From contig NZ_CP053908.1 in NCBI RefSeq assembly GCF_013256625.1, positions 248,001 through 312,000 on the forward strand: a DNA stretch of 64,000 nt, in the 5' to 3' direction. The position numbers and the translations under genes are program-made. The notes beneath the pieces were generated by a model. It had not been told where the DNA came from. It was given only the letters and a program-made list of their open reading frames with translations, and did not search any database. Below, piece after piece: positions 35,428-43,520 of the stretch. This DNA comes from Hymenobacter sp. BRD128 (GTDB taxonomy: Bacteria > Bacteroidota > Bacteroidia > Cytophagales > Hymenobacteraceae). The first letter of the stretch is position 1; every line of letters starts with the position of its first letter.

Positions 35428-35530
35428 AGAACGTCATGCTGAGCTTACCGAAGCATCTTGCTCGCGCCGCTAGAGTCACTAACTCTAATGATGCGCCCAA
35501 GATGCTTCGGCAAGCTCAGCATGACGTTCT
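35428..35530. repeat. Large nested palindromic repeat (family copy 2)
   Basis: 33-nt arms at 35428-35460 and 35498-35530 (ACGTCATGCTGAGC... and its complement) pair with few mismatches. An inner hairpin TAGAGT-CACTA-ACTCTA lies at 35471-35487. T residues follow the right arm, so it may also terminate the dehydrogenase transcript. The core CATGCTGA...GAAGCATC is shared with 20912-21003. Confidence 0.85.
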
Positions 35531-35568
35531 TTTAGATATTGTAAATTATTCCTATCCAAAATTTCTTC

Positions 35569-35961
35569 ATGCCCACTGCCCGCGTTCTTAGCACCCTAGC
35601 CGCTGATGCCACCATCGACCTGCTCCGCGACGAGCACGGCCCGCTCATGTTTCACCAAAGCGGCGGCTGCTGCGATGGCTCCTCGCCCATGTGCTTTGCC
35701 AAGGGCGAATTTCGGGTGGGGGCCAACGACGTGTGGCTAGGCCAGATTCACGGCTGCGACTTCTTTATGAGCGCCAGCCAGTTTGCCTACTGGCAGCACA
35801 CCCAGCTCACGGTAGACGTAGTGAAGGGCCGGGGCGCCAGCTTCTCGCTCGAAATTCCGCTGGGCGTGCGGTTTCTCATTCGCTCGCGGCTCTTTACCGA
35901 AGCCGAGGAGCAAGCCATGACCCCGGTGCTCGATGGCGAGGAATACCTGACGCGAGCCTGA
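35569..35961 (+). CDS. DUF779 family protein
   Basis: 130 aa cytosolic protein. The conserved core HQSGGCCDGSSPMCF (~28-42) has three cysteines, and ANDVWLGQIHGCDFFMS (~50-66) adds a fourth with His; these could bind metal. DUF779 proteins are commonly encoded beside acetaldehyde-type aldehyde dehydrogenases, as here, and are assumed to be an accessory factor, though the biochemical role is not established. The stop is 14 bp from the left end of an insertion sequence. Confidence 0.92.
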   Translation: MPTARVLSTLAADATIDLLRDEHGPLMFHQSGGCCDGSSPMCFAKGEFRVGANDVWLGQIHGCDFFMSASQFAYWQHTQLTVDVVKGRGASFSLEIPLGVRFLIRSRLFTEAEEQAMTPVLDGEEYLTRA

Positions 35962-35989
35962 CACCCTTTAGCTTAGGTTGCACGGACAA

Positions 35990-36750
35990 TTAGCGAAGCC
36001 ACAAGAGTGCTGAGATGAAATGCACCATTCCTAAGAAGCTGCTGGCCGTTTTATCATAGCGCGTGGCCAGCCGGCGAAACTGCTTGAGGCGACTAAAAAA
36101 GCGCTCGACTTTGTTGCGGTCGCGGTACAGATTTCGGTCAATCACGCGTTGGACGAGGCGGTTCTTTTTGCTGGGAATCACCGCTTGGGCACCGAGGGCG
36201 GCCACGCTGGCGAGTACGGCGTCCGTATCGTAGGCTTTGTCTGCCAGCACGTTGCTGGTACCCTCAGCGGCCGGCAGCAGTTCCGCTACGCGTCGACAAT
36301 CGGCTTGCTGGCCGGGACCGAGCACCACGCGCAACGGGTTACCCAGCGCGTCGACGAGGGCGTGGATTTTGGTCGTCAGCCCGCCGCGGCTGCGGCCGAG
36401 GGCTTCGTCGCCGACGCGGCTTTTTTTCGGCTGCCCGCCGCCTGCGCGTGGGCCCGCACCACGGTCGAATCAAGCATCACCCAATCCAGGTCTGGTTCCT
36501 GCACGGCTTCGAACAAGCGTTGCCAAATGCCTTTTTGGGCCCAGCGCCGGCTGCGTTTGCGCAACGTGTCGTGTTTGCCAAAGCGGGCCGGCAGTGCACG
36601 CCAGGCGCAGCCGTGGCGCGCCACCCAGAACACGGCGTTGAGAAAGAGTCGGTTATCGACGCCTGTTCGGCCCACGTCGCCCGCTTTGCCCGATAAATGT
36701 GGGGCCAAAGCGGTCCAAGCACGGTCACTGATTTCATCCAGATTGCTCAC
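35990..36750 (-). CDS. IS427-like transposase, two frames
   Basis: Frame A (36750-36376) encodes the N-terminal DUF4096-like part (DEISDRAWTALAPHLSGKAG) and the first catalytic Asp in LDSTVVRAHAQ. Frame B (to 35990) encodes the second Asp in LADKAYDTD and the Glu in RNKVERFFSRLKQFRRLATR. They join through a -1 shift at seven A residues (minus strand, 36427-36421), giving a ~253-aa DDE transposase. All three acidic residues are present, so the element may be active. The A7 run suits programmed slippage, but a missing base in the assembly would look the same. Confidence 0.88.
36421..36427 (-). other. Putative -1 frameshift slippery site
   Basis: Minus strand CGA AAA AAA GCC: an A-AAA-AAA heptamer in the zero frame at the junction of the two transposase frames. 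Slipping by -1 puts the ribosome in the frame encoding the rest of the DDE domain. Confidence 0.6.
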
Positions 36751-36782
36751 GAACGCAAAGATAATTGTCCGTACAACCTAGC

Positions 36783-37298
36783 TTACTTTTTCTCCTGCAC
36801 GGGCAGGTCTTCGAGGTGCGCCATACTGATTTTCCAACTGCCGTCATTGGCTTTCTTCCAGGCAAACACGTAGTTGCCGGTGCCGGTGCCAACGGTTTTT
36901 TCGGTGGGCGTGGGCAGCACATCTACCGAAAAGGTGCCGGCCTCGTAGGCCAGGTTCGCATCGGAGCCCGAGCTGACGCTGTACGTTTTCAGGTTAGCAA
37001 TTGTGCCGATGGTGGGGGTAATCCACTTATTGGTCACCTCAGCCTTTCCCACAAAGTGCGTGGCGCCTTGTAAGAACTGCACGTCGTCGGCCAGCATGGC
37101 CGTCACCTTGGTCGCGTCCTTGTTGTTCCAGGCGCTCACAAATTGCTGGTCGAGGTCCGACACGTTGGCGGCCCCACTGGTAGTAGTGGCCGTAGTGGTA
37201 GTAGCCGCCGCCGTAGAGCCGGCCGCGGGCGACTGGCCGTTGCCGGAGCAGGCCGTCAGCAGAGCCGCTGCGCCGCACGAGAGTAAGTAAAATTTCAT
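36783..37298 (-). CDS. SnoaL/DUF4440-like lipoprotein
   Basis: 171 aa. Lipoprotein signal MKFYLLSCGAAALLTAC (lipidation Cys17), a Ser/Thr/Ala linker to ~45, then an NTF2/SnoaL-like domain (DLDQQFVSAWNNKDATKVTA, MLADDVQFLQG, YVFAWKKANDGSWKIS MAHLED near the end). Members of this fold are either enzymes or ligand-binding proteins; no catalytic residues can be assigned. Its stop lies 5 bp from the insertion sequence, which therefore removed its original downstream region. Confidence 0.82.
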   Translation of the reverse strand: MKFYLLSCGAAALLTACSGNGQSPAAGSTAAATTTTATTTSGAANVSDLDQQFVSAWNNKDATKVTAMLADDVQFLQGATHFVGKAEVTNKWITPTIGTIANLKTYSVSSGSDANLAYEAGTFSVDVLPTPTEKTVGTGTGNYVFAWKKANDGSWKISMAHLEDLPVQEKK

Positions 37299-37326
37299 AA
37301 GGGTTTTTGGGCAAGAAGAAATGGCG

Positions 37327-37368
37327 AAAAAAAGCCAGCCCCCGGACCCTGGCCCGGTGGGCTGGCTT
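37327..37368 (-). terminator. Intrinsic terminator
   Basis: On the minus strand an AAGCCAGCCC-type stem with a long loop is followed by seven Ts. It ends the glycine-zipper gene. Confidence 0.85.
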
Positions 37369-37386
37369 GGCTAAGCGATGGGCCGC

Positions 37387-38010
37387 TTACCAGCTTTTGC
37401 GCAGCACGGCCGAGTCGGGATAAGGCGTGCCGGGCTGGTCGAAGCCGGGATTAGAAAAAAAGCCGGCGGCCACGGCCACGTCGGCCACGGCCGGAGCTGC
37501 GCCCTTGGCCTGGCTAGCCTCGGCCCGACGCTCGGCCGCGAGGCGGCGCTCGGCCGAGGTGCGAATGGCCGCCGTGCGGGCGGCGTGGGCGCGCGCCACG
37601 GTGGCGCGCTCGGTAGCGGTTTTAGCGGCAGTTTGGGCGGCCGGCGTCGGCTTGCTGGCCACCGCGCGCTGGGCTTCGGCGGCCTGGGCCTCGGCAGCAG
37701 CCTGTTCCTGGGCAGCCTGCTGCTGCTGGGCAGCGGCTTCGGCGGCCTTGCGCTTGTTATCCGTGTATTTGCCGAGCGCAAAGCCGGCACCGGCGCCGGC
37801 TAGCCCCCCCAGTAGGCCACCTACCTTGCGGTTGCGCCCGTTGATGAGAATGCCACCCAGCACGCCAGCCGCCCCGCCAATGGCCGCGTCTTTGGCTTCG
37901 GGGCTCCAGCCCGTGCGGGGCGGGGGCTGGGTTTGCGCCTGGGCCGGGCGGCCCGGAAAACTACCCAGCAGCAGCACGGGCAGCATAAATAACCAACTGA
38001 TGCGTTTCAT
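37387..38010 (-). CDS. Glycine-zipper secreted protein
   Basis: 207 aa from ATG 38010. Signal peptide ending GRPAQAQ (~24). Residues ~36-75 (AAIGGAAGVLGGILINGRN and VGGLLGGLAGAGAGFALG) are a YMGG-type double glycine zipper, usually membrane-associated. An Ala/Gln/Glu-rich helical region (~80-170, coiled-coil-like, low complexity) and a short C-terminal tail follow. Function unknown. Confidence 0.78.
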   Translation of the reverse strand: MKRISWLFMLPVLLLGSFPGRPAQAQTQPPPRTGWSPEAKDAAIGGAAGVLGGILINGRNRKVGGLLGGLAGAGAGFALGKYTDNKRKAAEAAAQQQQAAQEQAAAEAQAAEAQRAVASKPTPAAQTAAKTATERATVARAHAARTAAIRTSAERRLAAERRAEASQAKGAAPAVADVAVAAGFFSNPGFDQPGTPYPDSAVLRKSW

Positions 38011-38149
38011 GAAAGTAAAAGAATAAAGATGACCACCAGGCGGTGGCAAAAAGAATTGGCAAGCAGTGTGCCAGGTACGCAGCCGGCGGGCCGGCGGTTG
38101 GCCCGCAGCAGTACCTGCTTATCCACCGTTTAGCCTGGTTAATAAAAAC

Positions 38150-38642
38150 TCATAATTCCTTCACCAGCACCCGAATATCCGCAGTACGGCTGTGGTCATC
38201 GGCGCAGGATATTTTGACCCCGCCCGGCGGCAGAAATATGCGGGTAGGGGCGGGCAGCACTTTTAAAAACAGGTTGTTTGCCACTGTGCCTGGCGCACCT
38301 CGCCGCCGCTGTTCGCCAGCGGTGAGCACCTACTCGGCATGAGCGGCGGGCGAAGTAATAGCAAGCAGCGGCGCGGCATCGACTCCGCTGGGGCCGGTAG
38401 CGGCGGCCGCACGCGGCAGGCGGCGCGCGGGTGGCCCCTGGCTTTCGCGGAGAGGCCAGCACGTGGGCTTCAGAGTGCGCCGGGCTGCCCTGGCCGTTGA
38501 AATTGCCCCCTCATACTCCGGTGGGGCACTCATCCAAACCCAGCCCGCCCGGTTCGGGATGATGGCCGGGGGCACCGCTTGGACCAGCGCCGGATACCGG
38601 CAACAAATAATCGGGTAGCGGCTGGAAATACGGCAGCGTCAA
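38150..38642 (-). pseudogene. Decayed gene fragment downstream of birA
   Basis: The minus strand reads as protein-like sequence but in changing frames. From TTG 38642: MTLPYFQPLPDYLLPVSG..., blocked by a stop; another frame carries GGNFNGQGSPAHSEAHV; and the final 59 codons (38329-38150) end in LPPGGVKISCADDHSRTADI then RVLVKEL and a stop. At least one in-frame stop (38332-38330) and one or more frameshifts separate the pieces. No family recognised. The codon texture resembles the neighbours, so this is a recently broken gene or a region with several sequence errors. Confidence 0.4.
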
Positions 38643-38643
38643 T

Positions 38644-39402
38644 TTATAGGTATTTAATTTCCTGCAAGCCAAAGTGCTGCACTTCATCGCCGATTTGCAG
38701 GGCTAGCCGGCCATCGGGCTCCACCCCCACAATCTGGCCGTGCATGCGGCGACCGCTTACTTCATAGTCATGCCATTCGTGGTAGCAATAGAGGGCGGCC
38801 AGGTAGCTTTGGCGCAGCTCCCGGATGCGCCCGGCGCGCAGTTGGAGATAGCGCGCTTCCAGGCATTCGAGCAGATGCGCAGCCAGCACCTCGCGCTGAA
38901 AGTAGCGGCCCGTGAGGGCTCCCAGCGACGTAGCGGTGGGCACGGCAAAGTGCCGCTGGTTTACATTAAGCCCAATGCCGACGATGCTGGACTGAATTTT
39001 TGGCCCGCTCAGACTGTTCTCAATAAGAACTCCCCCAAACTTCTGCGTGCCGAAATACAAGTCGTTGGGCCACTTTAGGCGCAGCAGGGCCGAGGCCCCG
39101 AGCAGGGCCTCGGCCCAGTCGTAGATGCCCAGCGCCACGGCCTGGCTCAGCAAAAACTGCTGGCTGGCCTCTAAAAACGTGGGTAGCCAGACGATGGAAA
39201 GCGTCAGGTTTTCGCCGGGCGCGGCTAGCCAGATGTTGCCCCGCTGGCCCCGCCCGGCAAACTGGTCGTCCGTTATGACGGTACAGCCCTCGCTGGCCCG
39301 GTTTTCGCGCAACAGTTGCTGGGCTTCTGAGTTAGTAGAAGCGCAGGCGGGCAGCCAAATGAGCTGCCGGCCGGTAAATAAGGTAGTTGGGCTGATGACC
39401 AC
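38644..39402 (-). CDS. birA: Biotin-[acetyl-CoA-carboxylase] ligase
   Basis: ~252 aa from GTG 39402 (TTG 39432 is an alternative; no ATG fits). Attaches biotin to the carboxyl carrier protein. STNSEAQQLL (~20), the biotinyl-AMP loop AGRGQRGNIW (~46, GRGRRG class), KWPNDLYFGTQKFGGVLIE with the catalytic Lys, and VGIGLNVNQ are all visible; the C-terminal SH3-like cap ends the protein. No N-terminal DNA-binding domain, so it is a monofunctional ligase. Divergent from rsfS; the starts are separated by only 48 bp. Confidence 0.93.
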   Translation of the reverse strand: MVISPTTLFTGRQLIWLPACASTNSEAQQLLRENRASEGCTVITDDQFAGRGQRGNIWLAAPGENLTLSIVWLPTFLEASQQFLLSQAVALGIYDWAEALLGASALLRLKWPNDLYFGTQKFGGVLIENSLSGPKIQSSIVGIGLNVNQRHFAVPTATSLGALTGRYFQREVLAAHLLECLEARYLQLRAGRIRELRQSYLAALYCYHEWHDYEVSGRRMHGQIVGVEPDGRLALQIGDEVQHFGLQEIKYL

Positions 39403-39450
39403 AGGGGTTGGCAGTCGTATATTAGCTAGCAAACAACGTAAACTTACTCT

Positions 39451-39843
39451 ATGAAGAGCACCTTGGTTCGACAGGATTCGGACACATTGGCAGACGTAGC
39501 CGTGCGCGGCCTCCAAGACCGCAAAGGACAGGACATTGTGGTGATGAACTTGAAAGAGTTGAAAAACGCGGTGGCCGATTATTTTATCATCTGCTCGGCC
39601 TCGTCCGATACCCAGCTCGACGCCCTGGCTCGCTCGGTAGAAGAAGAAGTGGAAAAAGTGACTGGCCAGGCGCCTTGGCAGAGCGAAGGCCGCACCAATC
39701 GCGAGTGGATATTGTTGGATTACGTCGATGTGGTCGTGCACGTTTTTTTGCGCGACCGTCGGCAGTTTTATGCGTTGGAGGAATTGTGGGGCGATGCCGA
39801 AATCACCTACATCGAAGATACCGCTGACGTAGCCCGGCACTAA
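39451..39843 (+). CDS. rsfS: Ribosomal silencing factor RsfS
   Basis: 130 aa. Binds L14 of the large subunit and blocks subunit joining in starvation. The core GQDIVVMNLKELKNAVADYF (~28-47) and ICSASSDTQLDALARSVEEE are the RsfS/Iojap signature; REWILLDYVDVVVHVFL (~95-111) is the conserved C-terminal strand. Next to ftsH on the same strand, 97 bp apart. Confidence 0.96.
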   Translation: MKSTLVRQDSDTLADVAVRGLQDRKGQDIVVMNLKELKNAVADYFIICSASSDTQLDALARSVEEEVEKVTGQAPWQSEGRTNREWILLDYVDVVVHVFLRDRRQFYALEELWGDAEITYIEDTADVARH

Positions 39844-39940
39844 AGTATCGGGCCGCCGCCTGCGTCTTCGCTAGGGCATCGCCAACAACCCCCTAGCGGC
39901 GCGGTTGCACAGGAGTCCATTACAACTAAGTTAATTTTTT

Positions 39941-42013
39941 ATGTCTGATACGACGCCCACCAAACGCCGCAAGCCGACGCTGCCCAATCCTACGCCCCGG
40001 CCGGGTGTGCAGCTGTGGGTGATGGCGGGGCTGCTGGTACTATTTCTAGGTATGTTCTGGTTCAACAACCAGAACGCCGCTATCAAAATCAATCAGCAGA
40101 AGTTTGAACAAATGCTGGCGGCTGGCGACGTGCACGACGTGTCGCTGGTCAACTCGCGCACCGTAGAAGTGGGCCTGACCCAGGCTGCCCTGCAAAAACC
40201 CGAGTACGCCCGCGACCTGGCCGCCCACCGCGGCCCGTTTGCCGACCACGGCGCGCAGTACTACTTTCCCATTTTCGACGCCAAGTATTTTCAGGAGCAG
40301 CTCGACAAACTCCAGGCCAACAAGCCGGGCGAGCAGCGCCTGCGCCTCGACCCGGTTGACCGCGTGGGGATTGCCGATATCATCAGCAGCTACGGCCTGA
40401 TTATTCTGAGCATCATCCTGTTCGTGTTCCTCATGCGCCGCATGAGCAGCGCGGGCGGCCCCGGGGGCCAGATTTTCAACATCGGCAAGAGCCGCGCCGC
40501 CCTCTTTGAAGGCGGCGACAAGGTGAAAATCACGTTCAAGGACGTGGCCGGCCTGGAAGAAGCCAAGGAGGAGGTACAGGAAATTGTGGAGTTCCTCAAA
40601 AACCCCAGCAAATTCACCATCTTGGGTGGTAAAATTCCGAAAGGTGCCCTGCTGGTAGGCCCTCCCGGTACCGGCAAAACCCTGCTGGCCAAGGCCGTGG
40701 CCGGTGAAGCCGACGTGCCGTTCTTCTCACTCTCGGGTTCCGACTTCGTGGAGATGTTTGTGGGCGTGGGCGCGGCCCGCGTGCGCGACCTGTTTAAGCA
40801 AGCCAAAGCTAAGGCGCCCTGCATCATTTTTATTGACGAGATTGATGCCGTGGGCCGCTCGCGCAGCAAGGGCTCGATGCCCGGCGGCAACGACGAGCGC
40901 GAAAACACCCTGAACTCGCTGCTGGTGGAGATGGACGGCTTCGGCACCGACTCGGGCGTCATTATTCTGGCCGCTACCAACCGGCCCGATACCCTCGACT
41001 CGGCCCTGCTGCGTCCCGGCCGCTTCGACCGCCAGATTAGCATCGATAAGCCCGATATCAACGGCCGCACGGAGATTTTTAATGTGCACCTGAAGCCCCT
41101 CACGCTGGGCCCCGATGTGGACGCCAAGCGGCTGTCGGCCCAAACGCCGGGCTTTGCTGGCGCCGAAATTGCCAACGTCTGCAACGAGGCCGCCCTTATT
41201 GCCGCCCGCCGCGATAAGAAGTTCATCACTAACCAAGATTTTACCGACGCTATCGACCGCGTAATTGGTGGCCTGGAGAAGAAAAACAAAATTATCAGCC
41301 CTAGCGAGAAGCGTATTGTGGCCTATCACGAAGCGGGCCACGCCATCGTGGGCTGGTTCTTGGAGCATGCCGACCCGCTGGTGAAGGTGAGCATTGTGCC
41401 GCGTGGCGTGGCCGCGCTAGGCTACGCGCAGTACCTGCCCCGCGAGCAGTTCCTCTACAACGTGGAGCAAATGACCGACGAGATGTGCATGACGCTGGGC
41501 GGGCGCGCCGCCGAGGAAATCGTATTTGGTAAAATCTCGACCGGCGCACTCAGCGACCTCGAGCGCATTACCAAAACGGCGCAGTCGATGGTGGCCATCT
41601 ACGGCATGAACGCGAAGCTCGGCAACGTGTCGTACTACGACTCGAAGGGTCAGAATGAGTACGGCTTCTCAAAACCCTACTCGGAAGCTACGGCCCAATT
41701 GATGGACGAAGAAATTCGTCATATTATCGAGCAGGCCTACGCTCGCACCAAAGAGCTGCTGATAGAGCGCCGCCACGAACTGGAAGTGGTAGCTAAAGAG
41801 CTGCTTGAAAAAGAAGTGCTATTGCAAGACGACCTGGAGCGCTTGGTCGGCAAGCGTCCCTTTGCTGAGCAAACCACCTACCAGGCCCATATGGCTGGCA
41901 CCGACCGCTCCGAAACGCTGAGCGAGCTGAAGCAGGAGCACTCTGGCCTGCCGCTCGGCCAAGACACCCCCGAGCCGCACCTGCCCGGCCTCAATGAGCC
42001 GGAGGCAGTCTAA
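39941..42013 (+). CDS. ftsH: ATP-dependent zinc metalloprotease FtsH
   Basis: 690 aa. Membrane AAA+ protease that degrades membrane and short-lived cytosolic proteins. TM1 ~23-41, a ~100-residue periplasmic domain, TM2 ~145-167, Walker A GPPGTGKT (~239), Walker [11 protein letters not shown] (~295), second region of homology [17 protein letters not shown] (~347), zinc motif HEAGH (~463) and a C-terminal Asp ligand region. All catalytic elements are intact. A strong terminator follows. Confidence 0.98.
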   Translation: MSDTTPTKRRKPTLPNPTPRPGVQLWVMAGLLVLFLGMFWFNNQNAAIKINQQKFEQMLAAGDVHDVSLVNSRTVEVGLTQAALQKPEYARDLAAHRGPFADHGAQYYFPIFDAKYFQEQLDKLQANKPGEQRLRLDPVDRVGIADIISSYGLIILSIILFVFLMRRMSSAGGPGGQIFNIGKSRAALFEGGDKVKITFKDVAGLEEAKEEVQEIVEFLKNPSKFTILGGKIPKGALLVGPPGTGKTLLAKAVAGEADVPFFSLSGSDFVEMFVGVGAARVRDLFKQAKAKAPCIIFIDEIDAVGRSRSKGSMPGGNDERENTLNSLLVEMDGFGTDSGVIILAATNRPDTLDSALLRPGRFDRQISIDKPDINGRTEIFNVHLKPLTLGPDVDAKRLSAQTPGFAGAEIANVCNEAALIAARRDKKFITNQDFTDAIDRVIGGLEKKNKIISPSEKRIVAYHEAGHAIVGWFLEHADPLVKVSIVPRGVAALGYAQYLPREQFLYNVEQMTDEMCMTLGGRAAEEIVFGKISTGALSDLERITKTAQSMVAIYGMNAKLGNVSYYDSKGQNEYGFSKPYSEATAQLMDEEIRHIIEQAYARTKELLIERRHELEVVAKELLEKEVLLQDDLERLVGKRPFAEQTTYQAHMAGTDRSETLSELKQEHSGLPLGQDTPEPHLPGLNEPEAV

Positions 42014-42040
42014 TTTCAGCAGCACGAATCCATGCCACGA

Positions 42041-42068
42041 AAGGCCAGCCGCAGGGCTGGCCTTTTTT
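42041..42068 (+). terminator. Intrinsic terminator after ftsH
   Basis: AAGGCCAGCC, loop GCAG, GGCTGGCCTT, then a run of seven T (overlapping the stem). It directly precedes the promoter of the LutC-like gene. Confidence 0.92.
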
Positions 42069-42076
42069 GTGGCCGT

Positions 42077-42084
42077 TACCTTTG
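42077..42084 (+). promoter_or_regulatory. -7 element TACCTTTG
   Basis: Exact match to TAnnTTTG ending 4 bp before the ATG at 42089. Transcription would start at or inside the start codon, implying a leaderless mRNA. No -33 element is visible. Confidence 0.6.
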
Positions 42085-42088
42085 CCCC

Positions 42089-42751
42089 ATGCTTTCTCCC
42101 CGCGAACAACTGCTCGGCCGCATCCGCTCGGCGCTGGCGGCCGGGCCGGCGCCCGCGCCACCCGTGCCCGACTGGGCCGCGCCGGTGCACCCGCCGCTGC
42201 CCGCCGCTGACCTGGCCGTGGTCTTTGCCGAAAACTTCCGGCGCATCGGGGGCGAGTTTTTTTACTGCGAAACTTCGGCCCAGCTAGGTGCTGCGCTGCG
42301 CGACTGGCTAGCTGAGCGCCTGCCGGCCGGCCAGCAGTTTTACGTGTGGGAGCCGGCTATGCAGACACTGCTAGCCTCGGCTAAGGTGCCTTTGCAGGCC
42401 ACGGCAGCTGATTTTCGCACGCAGGCCGCCGTAGGGCTGACCTCGTGCGAAGCTCTGGTGGCGCGCACCGGCAGCATCGTGGTAGCGCCGGCCACGGCCA
42501 GCGGCCGGCGGCTCAGCATATACCCCGACCAGCACTTGGTGCTGGCGAGGCCTAGCCAGGTGGTAGCCGAAATCGGCGATGCCCTGCGCGTGGTGCAGGC
42601 CCGCTACAGCGACCACTTGCCTTCTATGCTTTCGCTCACCACCGGCCCCAGCCGCACGGCCGATATTGAGAAAACCCTCGTGCTGGGTGCCCACGGCCCG
42701 CGCCGGCTCAGCTTGTTTTTATTGGAAGATGACGCCGAAACTGCTGCCTGA
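42089..42751 (+). CDS. LutC/YkgG-family LUD-domain protein
   Basis: 220 aa from ATG 42089; an upstream ATG at 42032 would overlap the ftsH terminator. The LUD domain core LTSCEALVARTGSIVV and the end motif TTGPSRTADIEKTLVLGAHG define the family. LutC is a subunit of the LutABC L-lactate oxidation complex; lutA and lutB are not adjacent, so the role here is uncertain. Overlaps lpxH by 23 bp. Confidence 0.9.
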   Translation: MLSPREQLLGRIRSALAAGPAPAPPVPDWAAPVHPPLPAADLAVVFAENFRRIGGEFFYCETSAQLGAALRDWLAERLPAGQQFYVWEPAMQTLLASAKVPLQATAADFRTQAAVGLTSCEALVARTGSIVVAPATASGRRLSIYPDQHLVLARPSQVVAEIGDALRVVQARYSDHLPSMLSLTTGPSRTADIEKTLVLGAHGPRRLSLFLLEDDAETAA

Positions 42752-43520
42752 GCTGCCGCCGCTAGCCCTGGCGTCGGGCCAGCGCGTGTATTTTGCTTCC
42801 GATTTTCACCTCGGCGCGCCCGATGCCGCTACCTCGCGCGAGCGGGAGCGCCGCATCGTGCGCTGGCTCGACATGGCCGCTAAAGATGCCGCCGCCATCT
42901 ATTTGCTCGGCGACGTGTTCGACTTCTGGTTTGAGTACAAGCATGCTATTCCGCGCGGATTCAGCCGCTTGCAGGGCAAGCTGGCCGAGCTGACCGATGC
43001 CGGCCTGCCCATTACGCTCTTCACCGGCAACCACGATATGTGGATGTTTGGCTACTTCACCCAGGAAATGGGCATCCCCATCCTGCGCGAGCCCGTGAGC
43101 CAGCGCATGGGCGACAAATTCCTGCACATCGGTCACGGCGATGGGCTGGGCCCCGGCGACTTTGCTTACAAGCGCCTGATGAAGCCGGTATTTGGCTCGC
43201 GCTTCACGCAGTGGCTTTTCGCGCGCCTGCACCCCAACCTCGGCATCGGCATTGCCAACCGCTGGAGCCGCCACTCGCGCTTGCAAAACGGCGAAGCCGA
43301 TGCCCGATATTTTGGCGAGGATGAGTGGCTGCTGGTCTACTGCCGTGAGCTGGAGCAGCGCCAGCACCACGACTATTACGTATTCGGCCACCGCCACCTG
43401 CCGCTCGATGTGGCCGTGGCACCCGGCAGCCGCTATATTAACCTGGGCGAATGGGTCAATTATTGCTCCTACGGCGTGTATGATGGCAATGAGCTGGTTT
43501 TGCGCGAGTTTAAGAAGTAG
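42729..43520 (+). CDS. lpxH: UDP-2,3-diacylglucosamine diphosphatase (LpxH-type)
   Basis: 263 aa from ATG 42729. Calcineurin-like metallophosphoesterase of lipid A synthesis. Metal ligands visible as FASDFHLG (~22), GDVFDFWFEY (~57), GNHDMW (~98), IGHGDGLG (~134) and FGHRHLPLD (~219). The FWFEYKHAIPRG stretch and the helical cap are typical for LpxH of Bacteroidota. Overlaps the LutC-like gene by 23 bp and the next gene by 32 bp, so translation is coupled. Confidence 0.94.
   Translation: MTPKLLPELPPLALASGQRVYFASDFHLGAPDAATSRERERRIVRWLDMAAKDAAAIYLLGDVFDFWFEYKHAIPRGFSRLQGKLAELTDAGLPITLFTGNHDMWMFGYFTQEMGIPILREPVSQRMGDKFLHIGHGDGLGPGDFAYKRLMKPVFGSRFTQWLFARLHPNLGIGIANRWSRHSRLQNGEADARYFGEDEWLLVYCRELEQRQHHDYYVFGHRHLPLDVAVAPGSRYINLGEWVNYCSYGVYDGNELVLREFKK

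Larger units (their letters stand above)
35976..36778 (-). mobile_element. IS5-family (IS427-like) insertion sequence
   Basis: 803 bp. Terminal inverted repeats start GGTTGCACGGACAATTA (left, from 35976) and GGTTGTACGGACAATTA (right, reverse complement ending at 36778). A TA duplication flanks both ends (35974-35975 and 36779-36780). It encodes one DDE transposase in two overlapping frames. Size, TA target and two-frame organisation fit the IS427 group of IS5. It sits exactly between the stop codons of two convergent genes and disrupts neither. Confidence 0.92.

Noticed and set aside
34340-35500. 386-codon frame antisense to the aldehyde dehydrogenase
   Set aside because: Mirror of a well-conserved gene; composition rich in His/Arg/Val typical of shadow frames.
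39869-39898. CGCTAGGG...CCCTAGCG inverted repeat before ftsH as a terminator
   Set aside because: Short stem, wide loop and no T-run; probably chance given how common CTAGGG is here.
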